64,000 bases of DNA from Asticcacaulis solisilvae (GTDB taxonomy: Bacteria > Pseudomonadota > Alphaproteobacteria > Caulobacterales > Caulobacteraceae), in NCBI RefSeq assembly GCF_017875235.1, contig NZ_JAGGMI010000012.1, forward strand, positions 62,001 to 126,000, read 5' to 3'. Shown here piece after piece: positions 43,657-52,079 of this stretch (positions are counted from its first letter, which is position 1; every line of letters begins with the position of its first letter). The translations under genes and the position numbers were made by a program. A model generated the notes under the pieces. It made no database searches and was not told the origin of the DNA. It worked only from the letters and a program-made list of their open reading frames with translations.

Positions 43657-44224
43657 GCCTCACTCCGACAGAGGTGTGTGGCACCGCGACGGTCAGCACC
43701 GGCTGGTCGGCGAGGGTGCGCAGGATGAGGCTCAAGCCGCGTGCCGTTTCCTTTTCGACGATATTCTCGCTGATGCACAGACGCCTGGCCGTCTCGGCCT
43801 GCGAGAGGCCGTGCACCTTGCGCAGCTCGAACACCTGCCGGCACCGGTCCGGCAGGGCGCCGATCAGGCCCAGGACGCGCGTCAGCTCGGCGCGCGCCGA
43901 AGTCGCCTTTTCCGGATCGGGCGCATGATCGGCCATGCCGAGGTCGTCGAGATTCTGCACGGTCATGATCGACACCACGCGGTTGCGGCGCACCTGCTCG
44001 AGCACGATGTTGCGGGCCGAACGGAAGAGATAGGCGCGCGCGTCCTGGATATGGTCCGTACGCTCCATCCGCAGCAGGCGGCAGTACACTTCCTGAACGA
44101 TGTCATCGCGTTCATCCGCCTTTACCCCCAACCGGGTCAACCACTGGCGCAGGTCCGCCTCGTGCGGCAGGATCTGCGTACCGATAAAGGCCAGCAACGC
44201 GGCGCGGTTCTCCGCCGCCGTCAT
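43643..44224 (-). CDS. fecI: ECF sigma factor, FecI type
   Basis: The 193-residue product has sigma-70 region 2 (DIVQEVYCRLLRMERTDHIQDARAYLFRSARNIVLEQVRRNRVV) and region 4 (GALPDRCRQVFELRKVHGLSQAETARRLCISENIVEKETARGL), with no regions 1 or 3, as expected for an ECF factor. It forms a classical FecI-FecR-STN receptor trio with the next two genes. AGGA stands ahead of its ATG. A 13-base palindrome (TTTCCC T GGGAAA, 44284-44296) lies 60 bases upstream and may be a regulator site. Likely targets are the receptor and neighbouring galactan genes (inference). Confidence 0.94.
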   Translation of the reverse strand: MTAAENRAALLAFIGTQILPHEADLRQWLTRLGVKADERDDIVQEVYCRLLRMERTDHIQDARAYLFRSARNIVLEQVRRNRVVSIMTVQNLDDLGMADHAPDPEKATSARAELTRVLGLIGALPDRCRQVFELRKVHGLSQAETARRLCISENIVEKETARGLSLILRTLADQPVLTVAVPHTSVGVRHVAD

Positions 44225-44383
44225 GGCCTGTTTCCTGATGCTACGATGCGCGACGCAGTCATTTCCGCCACCTGCCCTAAGCTTTTCCCTGGGAAACAGC
44301 AGGTTGTCGTGTCCCGCTGCATATTTATGCGCGAGTCATAGCACATGTTGGGACGAACGCGACGGTTATTGTATGACAAATTA

Positions 44384-45748
44384 TCAGTTGGCGGACGGCT
44401 GTGACCTGTTCAGCACGATTGTCTTTGCCGCCTTGGGCACTGCGAAGGTCAGGGCTTCGGCCGTTTCCAGGGCAGGTTCGCTGTCCGCCGTGCCCACGAT
44501 CACCTCTGTACCCGGCTTCAGCCAGGCGGAATAGGTGAAGGCATTGCCGGTCTTGACCATGGCCACATTGACGCCGCCGGTAAAGTCGGCGGTCAGGTAC
44601 TGCGCCGCCTGGCCGTTATCGGGCAGGCTGAACGTCACTTCGACCGGCCAGACGTACTGCGCCTTCGGCCATTCGAGCGCCGGCAGGGCATTGCCCTTGA
44701 AGTCGAAGAAGGCCGCGTTTTCCCAGTCGGACCCTTGCGCCCACCGCGTCTTGCACTTGGTCGACACCCAGGCCGGCTCCCAATAGACAACACCCGTTCC
44801 GCCATTGTCGAGCGTCAGCTGCATGATGTCGTGCATGTATTTCGCCTGGCCGTCCGGTGTGACAGGATAGGCCTTCAAGGCCGAATCCGAGCCCAGCAGG
44901 TTGCGGGCATCGTCATTCCATTGATCGGTAAAGGCATGACCGGTTTCGACGACGATGACTTCCTTGCCGAAGCGATAATGGACGCGGCGGATTGTTTCAG
45001 CCAGACCGGAGAAGTCCATTTTCGACCATTTGCTGTAATAGCTGAGCCCGATGATGTCGTACCCCACGACACCCGCCTTGGTCGCGGCTTCGAACCACGG
45101 CTCGACATATTCCGGCTGGGCGACGTGCAGCATGATGGTGGGCTTAAGCGCGCTGTCGGCGCTGGCGTCCCGGACCCCCTTGATGCCGGCATTGAACAGC
45201 CGGGCATTGCGCGTCCAGTTGATCGGCGCGTTTTCTTCCGGCTTCGGCCGCAGGATTTCGCCATTAGTCTCGTTGCCGACCTGGATCATGTCGGGCATCA
45301 GCCCATCGGCCTGCAGCGCATCGACCGTGTCGACCGTGTATTTATAGAGCGCCTCTACCTGTTGGTCATCATTGAGGTTGGCCCAGGCGGCGGGCACCAG
45401 TTGCTTGCCGCCATCGGCCCAGTCGTCCGAATAGTGGAAGTCGAGCAGCACCTTCATGCCGGCCTTTTTGGCTTCGTGGATGGTAATCCTGACATCGTCG
45501 AGGTCGGAATAAGGCGTCCACTTGGCATCGACCCAGATGCGCACCCGTACCAGGTTGTGACCGGATTGGGCGAAGATGCCGTAGGCGTCCTGGGTCTTAC
45601 CTTGATAGCTGTAGCGCGCGCCGCAGTCCTTCATTTCGTTGACGTAGGACAGGTCGGCGCCGAACCAGTAGGAACGATCTTCCGCATGGACGGACGGCGC
45701 CGCGATCAGGGCGGCCAGGGCGAAGGGAGTGATGAATTTATGGGTCAT
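44384..45748 (-). CDS. GH53 arabinogalactan endo-beta-1,4-galactanase, secreted
   Basis: The 454-residue product has a Sec signal peptide (cleavage near VHAE, residue 22). The GH53 (beta/alpha)8 barrel spans about residues 28-350, with GADLSYVNEMKDCGARY, the acid/base glutamate in QVGNETNGEIL (about 160) and the nucleophile in VVETGHAF (about 267). VYWEPAWVS is another family segment. About 100 extra C-terminal residues form a beta-sandwich that may bind galactan. The enzyme cuts beta-1,4-galactan side chains of pectin. It lies upstream of the fecI gene in the same direction, with 159 bp between them, so both readthrough and a separate promoter are possible. Confidence 0.94.
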   Translation of the reverse strand: MTHKFITPFALAALIAAPSVHAEDRSYWFGADLSYVNEMKDCGARYSYQGKTQDAYGIFAQSGHNLVRVRIWVDAKWTPYSDLDDVRITIHEAKKAGMKVLLDFHYSDDWADGGKQLVPAAWANLNDDQQVEALYKYTVDTVDALQADGLMPDMIQVGNETNGEILRPKPEENAPINWTRNARLFNAGIKGVRDASADSALKPTIMLHVAQPEYVEPWFEAATKAGVVGYDIIGLSYYSKWSKMDFSGLAETIRRVHYRFGKEVIVVETGHAFTDQWNDDARNLLGSDSALKAYPVTPDGQAKYMHDIMQLTLDNGGTGVVYWEPAWVSTKCKTRWAQGSDWENAAFFDFKGNALPALEWPKAQYVWPVEVTFSLPDNGQAAQYLTADFTGGVNVAMVKTGNAFTYSAWLKPGTEVIVGTADSEPALETAEALTFAVPKAAKTIVLNRSQPSAN

Positions 45749-45796
45749 ATCAAACCAGATGCATCCACTTGGCTATTTCCGCCGGCCAGCCGGAAC

Positions 45797-45824
45797 TATT
45801 TTTGCGCAATATGCCGCAAAAATA
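45797..45824. promoter_or_regulatory. Perfect 10-bp inverted repeat before the GH53 gene
   Basis: TATTTTTGCG and CGCAAAAATA flank an 8-base spacer, 49-76 bases upstream of the GH53 start and 80 bases before the divergent esterase start. The position and AT-rich arms suit an operator for a galactose- or galactan-responsive regulator. The protein that binds is not identified. Confidence 0.55.
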
Positions 45825-45903
45825 CCTTGCCGCCACCATGGTGACACCACGGCCCTACCTTCCCATATCTCACCTGTTCCTCTTTTTCGGAGTTCCCTGG
45901 CGG

Positions 45904-46617
45904 ATGCGTCCTCTTTTTCGCCCAAGCCCCTTTCTGCTTTCCTGTTTGCTGTTCCTTATTTGCGTTGCGTCCATGCTTGCCTCTCCTGCTGCAGAAGCCG
46001 CCCCCGCCCGTGAGCGATTCGTCCTGGCGTTCGGAGACTCACTTACTGCCGGCTACGGCCTGAAATCGTCCGAAAGCTTTCCCGCGAGACTTGAAGGGCT
46101 ATTGCGTGACGAAGGGCACAGGGTGCGCGTGCATAACGCTGGCGTATCAGGAGACACGACGACGGGTGGCAGGGCGCGTTTGAACCGCGTATTGAAGGGC
46201 CTGAAGCGCAAACCCGACCTCGTGATCGTCGAACTGGGCGCCAACGACATGCTGATGGGCCATAACCCGAAAGTAACGGAAGCCAACCTCGACGCCATGC
46301 TTTCGGAGCTGAAGGCACGTGGCATTCCTGTCATTCTGGCCGGCATGTTCGACACCACCAGCCTGGGCTTCAGCTACTTCGATCAGTTCAACGCCATCTA
46401 TCCGCGTGTGGCAAAAAGGCATGGCGCAACCCTCTATCCCTTCTTCATGAAAGACGTCATGCTCAACAAGGCGTTACTGCTGAAGGATCGTGTTCATCCC
46501 AACGCCCAGGGCGTCAAGGTCATCGCGAAAAACATCCTGCCGACCATCCGCGCTGAACTTCTTCGACAGCCTGCGCCCAAGCCCAAGCCATCGGTCGTCT
46601 CATCCGGCGTGGGCTGA
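45904..46617 (+). CDS. tesA: SGNH-hydrolase, TesA-like arylesterase / lysophospholipase
   Basis: The 237-residue product has a signal peptide (RPSPFLLSCLLFLICVASMLASPAAEA) and the four SGNH blocks: GDSLTAGYG with the nucleophile serine, GVSGDTTTGG, ELGANDML and DRVHPNAQG with the catalytic aspartate and histidine. It matches periplasmic multifunctional esterase TesA/EstA. The start at 45904 was chosen because it begins directly with the signal peptide; the frame extends upstream to a TTG at 45769 without signals. It is divergent from the GH53 gene, and a link to galactan use (for instance deacetylation) is only speculative. Confidence 0.88.
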   Translation: MRPLFRPSPFLLSCLLFLICVASMLASPAAEAAPARERFVLAFGDSLTAGYGLKSSESFPARLEGLLRDEGHRVRVHNAGVSGDTTTGGRARLNRVLKGLKRKPDLVIVELGANDMLMGHNPKVTEANLDAMLSELKARGIPVILAGMFDTTSLGFSYFDQFNAIYPRVAKRHGATLYPFFMKDVMLNKALLLKDRVHPNAQGVKVIAKNILPTIRAELLRQPAPKPKPSVVSSGVG

Positions 46618-46631
46618 TTATCGCGTAATAG

Positions 46632-46652
46632 GTGATCGTGAATCACGTTTTG
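46632..46652 (+). terminator. Weak terminator after the esterase gene
   Basis: GTGAT and ATCAC form a 5-bp stem around CGTGA, followed by GTTTTGTT on the plus strand, 15 bases beyond the esterase stop. The stem is short, so the call is tentative. Confidence 0.35.
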
Positions 46653-46713
46653 TTCTTGGCTGCAAACTCGCGGCGTGTTACATTAGATCATTGGATTCAC
46701 TGAGGATTCAGCG

Positions 46714-46968
46714 ATGACGATTAGCATCCTGCACCGTATCGACAAGGCGCGCAATATGGCGCGCGGCTACGAGTTGTCGGTACAGCCCGGCCTGTTCGGC
46801 GATGTCTCCGTACTGCGCCATTGGGGCCGAATCGGCACGACAGGCCAGTCGAAGGAATACTGGTTCCGCGACGAGACCGAGGCCGAAAATGAGGCCGCCG
46901 CCATCCTCAGGCAAAAGCAGAAACGCGGCTACACCCTGCGCGCACCTGCCCCCGCAGCCGACATCTGA
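46714..46968 (+). CDS. Small WGR-domain protein
   Basis: The 84-residue product consists almost entirely of one WGR domain (SVLRHWGRIGTTGQ near residues 31-44, then YWFRDETEAENEAA). WGR domains occur in MolR-like regulators and polyA polymerases and are thought to bind nucleic acid. Stand-alone copies of this size are common in alphaproteobacteria and have no settled role. AGGA lies before the ATG. The stop overlaps the next start (TGATG), so it is coupled to the DUF4031 gene. Confidence 0.85.
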   Translation: MTISILHRIDKARNMARGYELSVQPGLFGDVSVLRHWGRIGTTGQSKEYWFRDETEAENEAAAILRQKQKRGYTLRAPAPAADI

Positions 46969-47288
46969 TGGCCGTCTATGTCGACGACATGTACCGCTAC
47001 GCCATAGGCGAGTTTCGCGGCATGCAGATGTCGCATCTGATCGCCGACACGCCCGACGAACTGCACGTCTTCGCTCGTCGCATCGGCATGCGGCGCGAAT
47101 GGTATCAGGGCGATCACTACGACATCCCCCTGCCCCGCCGCCGCGACGCGATTGCCGCCGGCGCCATCGCCGTCACCTACCGCCAGTGCGGCATGATGCG
47201 GCGCCGGCAGGCCGTGGAAGGCCATTGCGGCGATCCGGCCGATGCCGCGAGGTGGTACCGGCAGTGGCTGCGCCAGCGTAACCCTTAA
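46968..47288 (+). CDS. DUF4031 protein
   Basis: The 106-residue product begins VYVDDMYRYAIGEFRGMQMSHLIADTPDELHVFARRIG, the signature of the DUF4031 family, and has a basic C-terminal half. The family function is not established. It is translationally coupled to the WGR gene, which suggests a joint role. Its stop codon overlaps that of the converging methyltransferase gene by three bases within TTAA. Confidence 0.8.
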   Translation: MAVYVDDMYRYAIGEFRGMQMSHLIADTPDELHVFARRIGMRREWYQGDHYDIPLPRRRDAIAAGAIAVTYRQCGMMRRRQAVEGHCGDPADAARWYRQWLRQRNP

Positions 47289-48682
47289 GGCTGCAGCAGC
47301 CCGGACTCGACGACCATGGTCATGGCCGCCTCGAAGCTCAACGCTTCCGAGGTCCAGCCGGCCTTCAGATCCACTACGTCACTTCGACCATCGAGGCCGA
47401 GTACAAAAGCCCGAGGTTCGTCCTCTGTAATGTTCTGGGTGCGGTGATCAAGCGTGTACATCATCGGATAGCCCTGCCGGATCATGGCGCGCGCCAGCGC
47501 ACTGACCTTCGGACGATCGCCGGGTGTATCCGAAAATGGCGCCGGTCCGCCATGCAGCTGAGTCAATCCGAAGTCGAACAGCCGGAACAGGGCGTGGGCA
47601 TAGGGTTCCTGATCGGTCAGTTCATCGATCCGGAAACGGCGCGGCCAAGACGCGGACAGCTTGTCAAGTATCTCGGCCAAACCTTCGTTGGAGATGACGA
47701 ACTCGCCGTCCTTCGAGGTGAATTTCTGGCCGTCGCGCGTACAGCGCGCCGATACGTGTGACGACATGATCCGTGCCGGATCGAGGCGGCGTTCGGGCTT
47801 CGCCTCTGCCCGGACAAACAGGCTGTGGCGGAAGAACCGAACGATATCGTCGTCGCGGCGCTGGACGGCGGCGACGATGTCGCGGACCTTAGTGCTGTCG
47901 CCAGCTTCGCTGATAAAGCCGTCGGCCAGCAAGCCCGGATGCGCTTCGTTCAGATATTGCATGCCATGATGCCCCGCGGCCTGCGCCATGTCGGTCAGGG
48001 ATTGCGGCTCGAAACACGGCCCGAGTTCGTCGTGATAGAGCACCTCCGGCGGCTTATCCAGCATGTTGGCCGCCTCCCCGCGCAGGCCGGTCTGAAGCGG
48101 ACGATCATCGTCGCGCGGCGCGGCGTAGGCCGTCAGGAATTCCCTAGCCGCGGCGGTACGCTCAGCGTCGGGAAGACCTTCGACGTGGCGCAGGATCATG
48201 TCACGCAGCAGCTTGCGCACGTGGCCGCCGGGCAAGGCGTTATAGCTGATATACGCGACACCTTCAGCCGCCAGACACCGGCCGATGATTTTCCAGATCG
48301 CCTCGCGCACCGGCTCCGGCACCCAGGCATAGACGCCGTGCACAATGATATAGTCGAAGGTCTCGGTCAGGCTTTCCGCGGCGTCCAGAATATCGCCGAC
48401 CTCGACGCGGACATTGGTAAGCCCGGCCTCCTTCAGCAGCGCCTGGCCGCGCGCGACGGCGCTGGCGGCCAGGTCGAAGTTAAGGAAACGCCCGTCCGGG
48501 TAGGCCGCCGCCATGGCGATGACATTGGCCCCGTCGCCGCCGCCGATTTCCAGTACGCGCGCCGTTTCGACCGGCGCCGCGTCAAGGCCGTGAATGCGCG
48601 CCATCAACGCCATCCGGTCAGGATGGGCGTGCGGAAAGATCATCGTCGGATAGGCGACGGAATCGTAGGTGGTTTCGGTCAC
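47285..48682 (-). CDS. SAM-dependent methyltransferase with regulatory domain
   Basis: The 465-residue product has a Rossmann-type methyltransferase domain at about residues 35-145, with the SAM-binding motif VLEIGGGDGANVIAMA and acidic loop FLNFDLAASAV, then DYIIVHGVYAWVP. Residues about 200-290 match the methyltransferase regulatory domain (PF10119-type) region. A C-terminal domain of about 120 residues of winged-helix character follows (EGLAEILDKLSASWPRRFRIDEL). A GTG start at 48682 was chosen, overlapping the lipase stop by four bases (GTGA). The long frame upstream of it lies inside the lipase gene and is not credible. Coupling to a T6SS-linked lipase suggests a shared job. Substrate unknown. 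Confidence 0.8.
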   Translation of the reverse strand: MTETTYDSVAYPTMIFPHAHPDRMALMARIHGLDAAPVETARVLEIGGGDGANVIAMAAAYPDGRFLNFDLAASAVARGQALLKEAGLTNVRVEVGDILDAAESLTETFDYIIVHGVYAWVPEPVREAIWKIIGRCLAAEGVAYISYNALPGGHVRKLLRDMILRHVEGLPDAERTAAAREFLTAYAAPRDDDRPLQTGLRGEAANMLDKPPEVLYHDELGPCFEPQSLTDMAQAAGHHGMQYLNEAHPGLLADGFISEAGDSTKVRDIVAAVQRRDDDIVRFFRHSLFVRAEAKPERRLDPARIMSSHVSARCTRDGQKFTSKDGEFVISNEGLAEILDKLSASWPRRFRIDELTDQEPYAHALFRLFDFGLTQLHGGPAPFSDTPGDRPKVSALARAMIRQGYPMMYTLDHRTQNITEDEPRAFVLGLDGRSDVVDLKAGWTSEALSFEAAMTMVVESGLLQP

Positions 48683-49371
48683 GCCTTTAGCAGCGCCGGA
48701 GCGATGTCCTTCGCGCCGCAACCGTGGCTCAGCAGGACCTTGTTCATTGTCGCCATGCGGTGCTCGGTCAATGGATTCATGGATGTCCCGGCGATACGCA
48801 GAACCTCTCCGTAGTGAACGCCGATCTTGCTGACGACATCGTTGCTCAGGCAGACGTTCAACCCCTGGACGGTATGGAATGCCGACTTGACGTCCCGCAT
48901 CGCCTGCATGGGGTGGCGGATGGCGCTGGCCAGCATGCCCGCCGTCCTGACCGCCGTCATGGCGACACTGGCGTCGGCGATATTGCGCGACGCAAAGACC
49001 CCCACGCCGGGCGCGTTGAACGTCACCATGGGAAGTCGCTTGCGGTTGGCGACAACCTGAGCGATCGCCCCACCTAGGGAATGTCCACACAGGACGATGT
49101 TCTGCCCCGCGAACTGTTCCACAAACGCTTCGCCCGCGGAAAAGTAAGAGGTATTCATTCCGGTACCGAGCTTGAGATCGGCGATCGCATCCATTTTTTG
49201 CGCCGTACCACGGAACGCAACGACGATACAGCCGCGGCCTGAATAGGCCGATGCCTGGAAGCCATTAAGCGCCCCCGCCGCTGCTCGCCGACTGATACAG
49301 CCGAACGCCGTGGGGTTGGGGCCGTCCTCATAGACGGCCTCCGCAAGCAGACCCAGTTCACGTATCAGCAT
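48679..49371 (-). CDS. Lipase class 3-type alpha/beta hydrolase, candidate T6SS effector
   Basis: The 230-residue product carries the lipase nucleophile motif GHSLGGA near residue 97, an oxyanion-type segment VVAFRGTAQKMDAIADL and a downstream TFNAPGVGVF block. This matches Lipase class 3 enzymes. No signal peptide is visible. It lies 20 bp behind clpV in the T6SS operon, which is where Tle-type phospholipase effectors are often found, and overlaps the methyltransferase gene by GTGA. Effector status is inference. No typical lipoprotein immunity gene is beside it. It could instead be a housekeeping lipase caught in the operon. Confidence 0.77.
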   Translation of the reverse strand: MLIRELGLLAEAVYEDGPNPTAFGCISRRAAAGALNGFQASAYSGRGCIVVAFRGTAQKMDAIADLKLGTGMNTSYFSAGEAFVEQFAGQNIVLCGHSLGGAIAQVVANRKRLPMVTFNAPGVGVFASRNIADASVAMTAVRTAGMLASAIRHPMQAMRDVKSAFHTVQGLNVCLSNDVVSKIGVHYGEVLRIAGTSMNPLTEHRMATMNKVLLSHGCGAKDIAPALLKA

Positions 49372-49391
49372 GGCTGATCCTCCGAAAAATG

Positions 49392-52049
49392 TCAGGAGAA
49401 GCTGTAGGTAAACCCGCTGGCGCCGTCGCCGACGCCGACATCGATGGACGTGACCTCTTCGCCGTTCATCTGCTTTTCGAGCAGGGCGATCGACAGTTCC
49501 GGCAGCATGGTATTGGTCAGGATGGCGTCGATGACCCGGCCGCCCGACGCCACCTCGTTGCAGCGCGACACGATCAGGTCGACGACCTCCTGGCTGTAGT
49601 TGAAGGCGATGCCATGGTTTTCCTGGATGCGCTTCTTGACGCGGTCGATCTGCAGCTTGACGATGCCTTGCAGCATCTTCGGCGACAGCGGGAAGTAGGG
49701 TAGCACAAGCAGGCGGCCCAGCAGCGCCGGCGGGAAGACTTTCAGCAGCTCGGGACGCAGGGCGTCGGCCAGGCTTTCCGGATCGGGCTTCATCTCCTCG
49801 TCTTCGGACAGCGTCGTGATCAGGTCGGTGCCGACGTTCGAGGTCAAAAGGATCAGGGTGTTCTTGAAGTCGATGTGCCGGCCTTCGGAATCGTTCATGA
49901 AGCCCTTGTCGAAGACCTGGAAGAACATCTCGTGGACGTCCGGGTGGGCCTTTTCGACCTCATCGAGCAGGACGACGCTGTAGGGACGGCGGCGAACCGC
50001 TTCGGTCAGCACCCCGCCCTGGCCGTAGCCGACATAGCCCGCCGGTGCGCCTTTCAGCGTCGAGACGGTATGGGCTTCCTGGAATTCGGACATGTTGATG
50101 ACGATCATCGAATCGTCGCCCGAGTAGAGCAGTTCCGACAGGACGTGCGCGGTTTCGGTCTTGCCGACGCCCGACGGGCCACACAGCATGAAGACGCCGA
50201 CCGGTTTGTTCGGATTGTCGAGCTTGGCGCGGCTGGTCTTGATGCGCTTGGCCAGGGCGTCCATGGCGTGGTCCTGGCCGATGACGCGTTCCTTCAGGCG
50301 GTCCGCGATTTCCAGCACACTCTTGATCTCGTCCTTGACCATGCGGCCGACAGGGATGCCGGTCCAGTCGGCGATGACGGCCGAGACGGCATCGGCATCA
50401 ACGACGGCAAAGACCATCGGGGTGTCACCGGCCGCATCGCGCATGGCGGCAATGGCCGTATCGAGCGCAGCCTTTAACGGGGTTTCATCCACCGGCTCGG
50501 CGCCGTCTTCGGCCGGGGCTCGCGCTTCCTCGAGGGCAGCCCGGGCGGCACGTACGCCTTCAAGGGCAGCCTTTTCGGCGTCCCACTTGGCGGTCACTTC
50601 GGCCAGTGACGCTTCAGCCTCGGCCAAAGCTTCCTTCAGCTTCGGACCGCGATCGTCGCTCCGGTACTGGCCGGCCAGTTCGCGCGCGGCGATCTCGATT
50701 TCGACATTGAGCAGCTCGACCTTGCGGCGGCGGTCCTCGACGGCGGCGGGCGTGGCGTGCTGGGATACCGCGACGCGGGCGCACGCCGTGTCGAGCAGGC
50801 TGACCGCCTTGTCCGGCAACTGACGCGCCGGCACATAGCGCTGCGACAGCTTGACGGCCGCTTCGACGGCTTCGTCGAGCAGAACGATCTGGTGATGCTT
50901 TTCCATCATCGGCGCGACCGAACGCAACATAGCGATGGCGTTGTTGGTTTCCGGTTCGCCGACATCGACCGTCTGGAAGCGGCGGGTCATCGCCGGATCC
51001 TTTTCGAAGTATTGGCGGTATTCGGCATAGGTGGTGGCGGCGATGGTGCGCAGGCGTCCGCGCGCCAGGGCCGGCTTCAGCAGGTTGGCGGCGTCGCCCG
51101 TCCCGGCCTGGCCACCGGCGCCGATCAGGGTGTGTGCTTCGTCGATGAACAGGATGATGGGTTTCGGCGAAGCTTCGACCTCGTCGATCACTTGCCTGAG
51201 ACGCTTTTCGAACTCGCCCTTGACGCTGGCACCAGCCTGCAGCAGGCCGATGTCGAGCGCGCGCAGGGTGACGTCCTTCAGCTGCGGCGGCACATCGCCA
51301 TCAACGATGCGGCGAGCGAAACCCTCTGCCACAGCCGTCTTGCCGACGCCGGCTTCACCAATCAGGATCGGGTTGTTCTGGCGGCGGCGCAGCAGGATAT
51401 CGACGACCTGGCGGATTTCGGCGTCGCGGCCGACGATCTTGTCGATCGCGCCGGTGCGGGCGCGTTCGGTCAGGTCGACGGAGAACTTGGCCAGGGCCTC
51501 GCCCTCACCCACCGGTCCTGCTCCATCGGCGGAACCGCCGCCAACGCTTGAGACCGTGTCGACCGTCGTCTGTTCGGTGGAAGACGCGACGATCTTCTCG
51601 AAGGTCTCACCCAGCTTGTCGACGCCGATCTTGCGGAATTCGCCCGAGATATTGCCGAGCGCGTTTTTCAGCGTCGGGGTCTTCAGCATACCATAGATCA
51701 GATGGCCGGTGCGGACACGGTTGGCCGAGAATTGCAGCGAGGCATAGAGCCAGCCCTTTTCGATCGCTTCCTCGATCTGCGGCGAAAAGTCGGAAATGGC
51801 AGTGGCGCCGCGCGGCAGGGCGTCCAGCGCGGCGACCACATCGCGCGCCAACTGGGTATCGTCCATGTTGAAGCCGGTACGGATGGCCGCTACGTCATTG
51901 CGCGGATCCTGCAGCATGACGTGGACCCAATGGACCAGCTCGACATAGGGGTTGCCGCGCATTTTGCAGAAGCTGGTGGCCGTTTCGATGGCCTTCAGCG
52001 CCGTGGGGTTCAACCGCCCGAACAGCGATGACCTGCTAATTTCCGCCAT
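49392..52049 (-). CDS. clpV: T6SS sheath-recycling ATPase ClpV
   Basis: The 885-residue product is a Clp/Hsp100 ATPase with the full T6SS layout. It has an N-terminal repeat domain (about 1-150), a first AAA+ module with Walker A GEAGVGKT, a middle coiled-coil region (about 420-540), a second AAA+ module with Walker A GPSGVGKT and FMLC ahead of it, and the ClpB C-terminal domain. ClpV disassembles contracted TssBC sheaths. It lies 30 bp after tssG in the operon. The unusually acidic, alanine-rich middle segment (EEARAPAEDGAEPVDETP) is a small insertion worth noting. Confidence 0.96.
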   Translation of the reverse strand: MAEISRSSLFGRLNPTALKAIETATSFCKMRGNPYVELVHWVHVMLQDPRNDVAAIRTGFNMDDTQLARDVVAALDALPRGATAISDFSPQIEEAIEKGWLYASLQFSANRVRTGHLIYGMLKTPTLKNALGNISGEFRKIGVDKLGETFEKIVASSTEQTTVDTVSSVGGGSADGAGPVGEGEALAKFSVDLTERARTGAIDKIVGRDAEIRQVVDILLRRRQNNPILIGEAGVGKTAVAEGFARRIVDGDVPPQLKDVTLRALDIGLLQAGASVKGEFEKRLRQVIDEVEASPKPIILFIDEAHTLIGAGGQAGTGDAANLLKPALARGRLRTIAATTYAEYRQYFEKDPAMTRRFQTVDVGEPETNNAIAMLRSVAPMMEKHHQIVLLDEAVEAAVKLSQRYVPARQLPDKAVSLLDTACARVAVSQHATPAAVEDRRRKVELLNVEIEIAARELAGQYRSDDRGPKLKEALAEAEASLAEVTAKWDAEKAALEGVRAARAALEEARAPAEDGAEPVDETPLKAALDTAIAAMRDAAGDTPMVFAVVDADAVSAVIADWTGIPVGRMVKDEIKSVLEIADRLKERVIGQDHAMDALAKRIKTSRAKLDNPNKPVGVFMLCGPSGVGKTETAHVLSELLYSGDDSMIVINMSEFQEAHTVSTLKGAPAGYVGYGQGGVLTEAVRRRPYSVVLLDEVEKAHPDVHEMFFQVFDKGFMNDSEGRHIDFKNTLILLTSNVGTDLITTLSEDEEMKPDPESLADALRPELLKVFPPALLGRLLVLPYFPLSPKMLQGIVKLQIDRVKKRIQENHGIAFNYSQEVVDLIVSRCNEVASGGRVIDAILTNTMLPELSIALLEKQMNGEEVTSIDVGVGDGASGFTYSFS

Positions 52050-52079
52050 AACCTTAGCCCTTCCCTAATCCCTGTAATT

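Noticed and set aside
48683..49090. Upstream extension of the methyltransferase frame giving a 601-residue protein
   Set aside because: It lies wholly within the lipase gene, has shadow-like composition rich in R, G and Q, and a GTG start at the lipase stop gives a normal methyltransferase.
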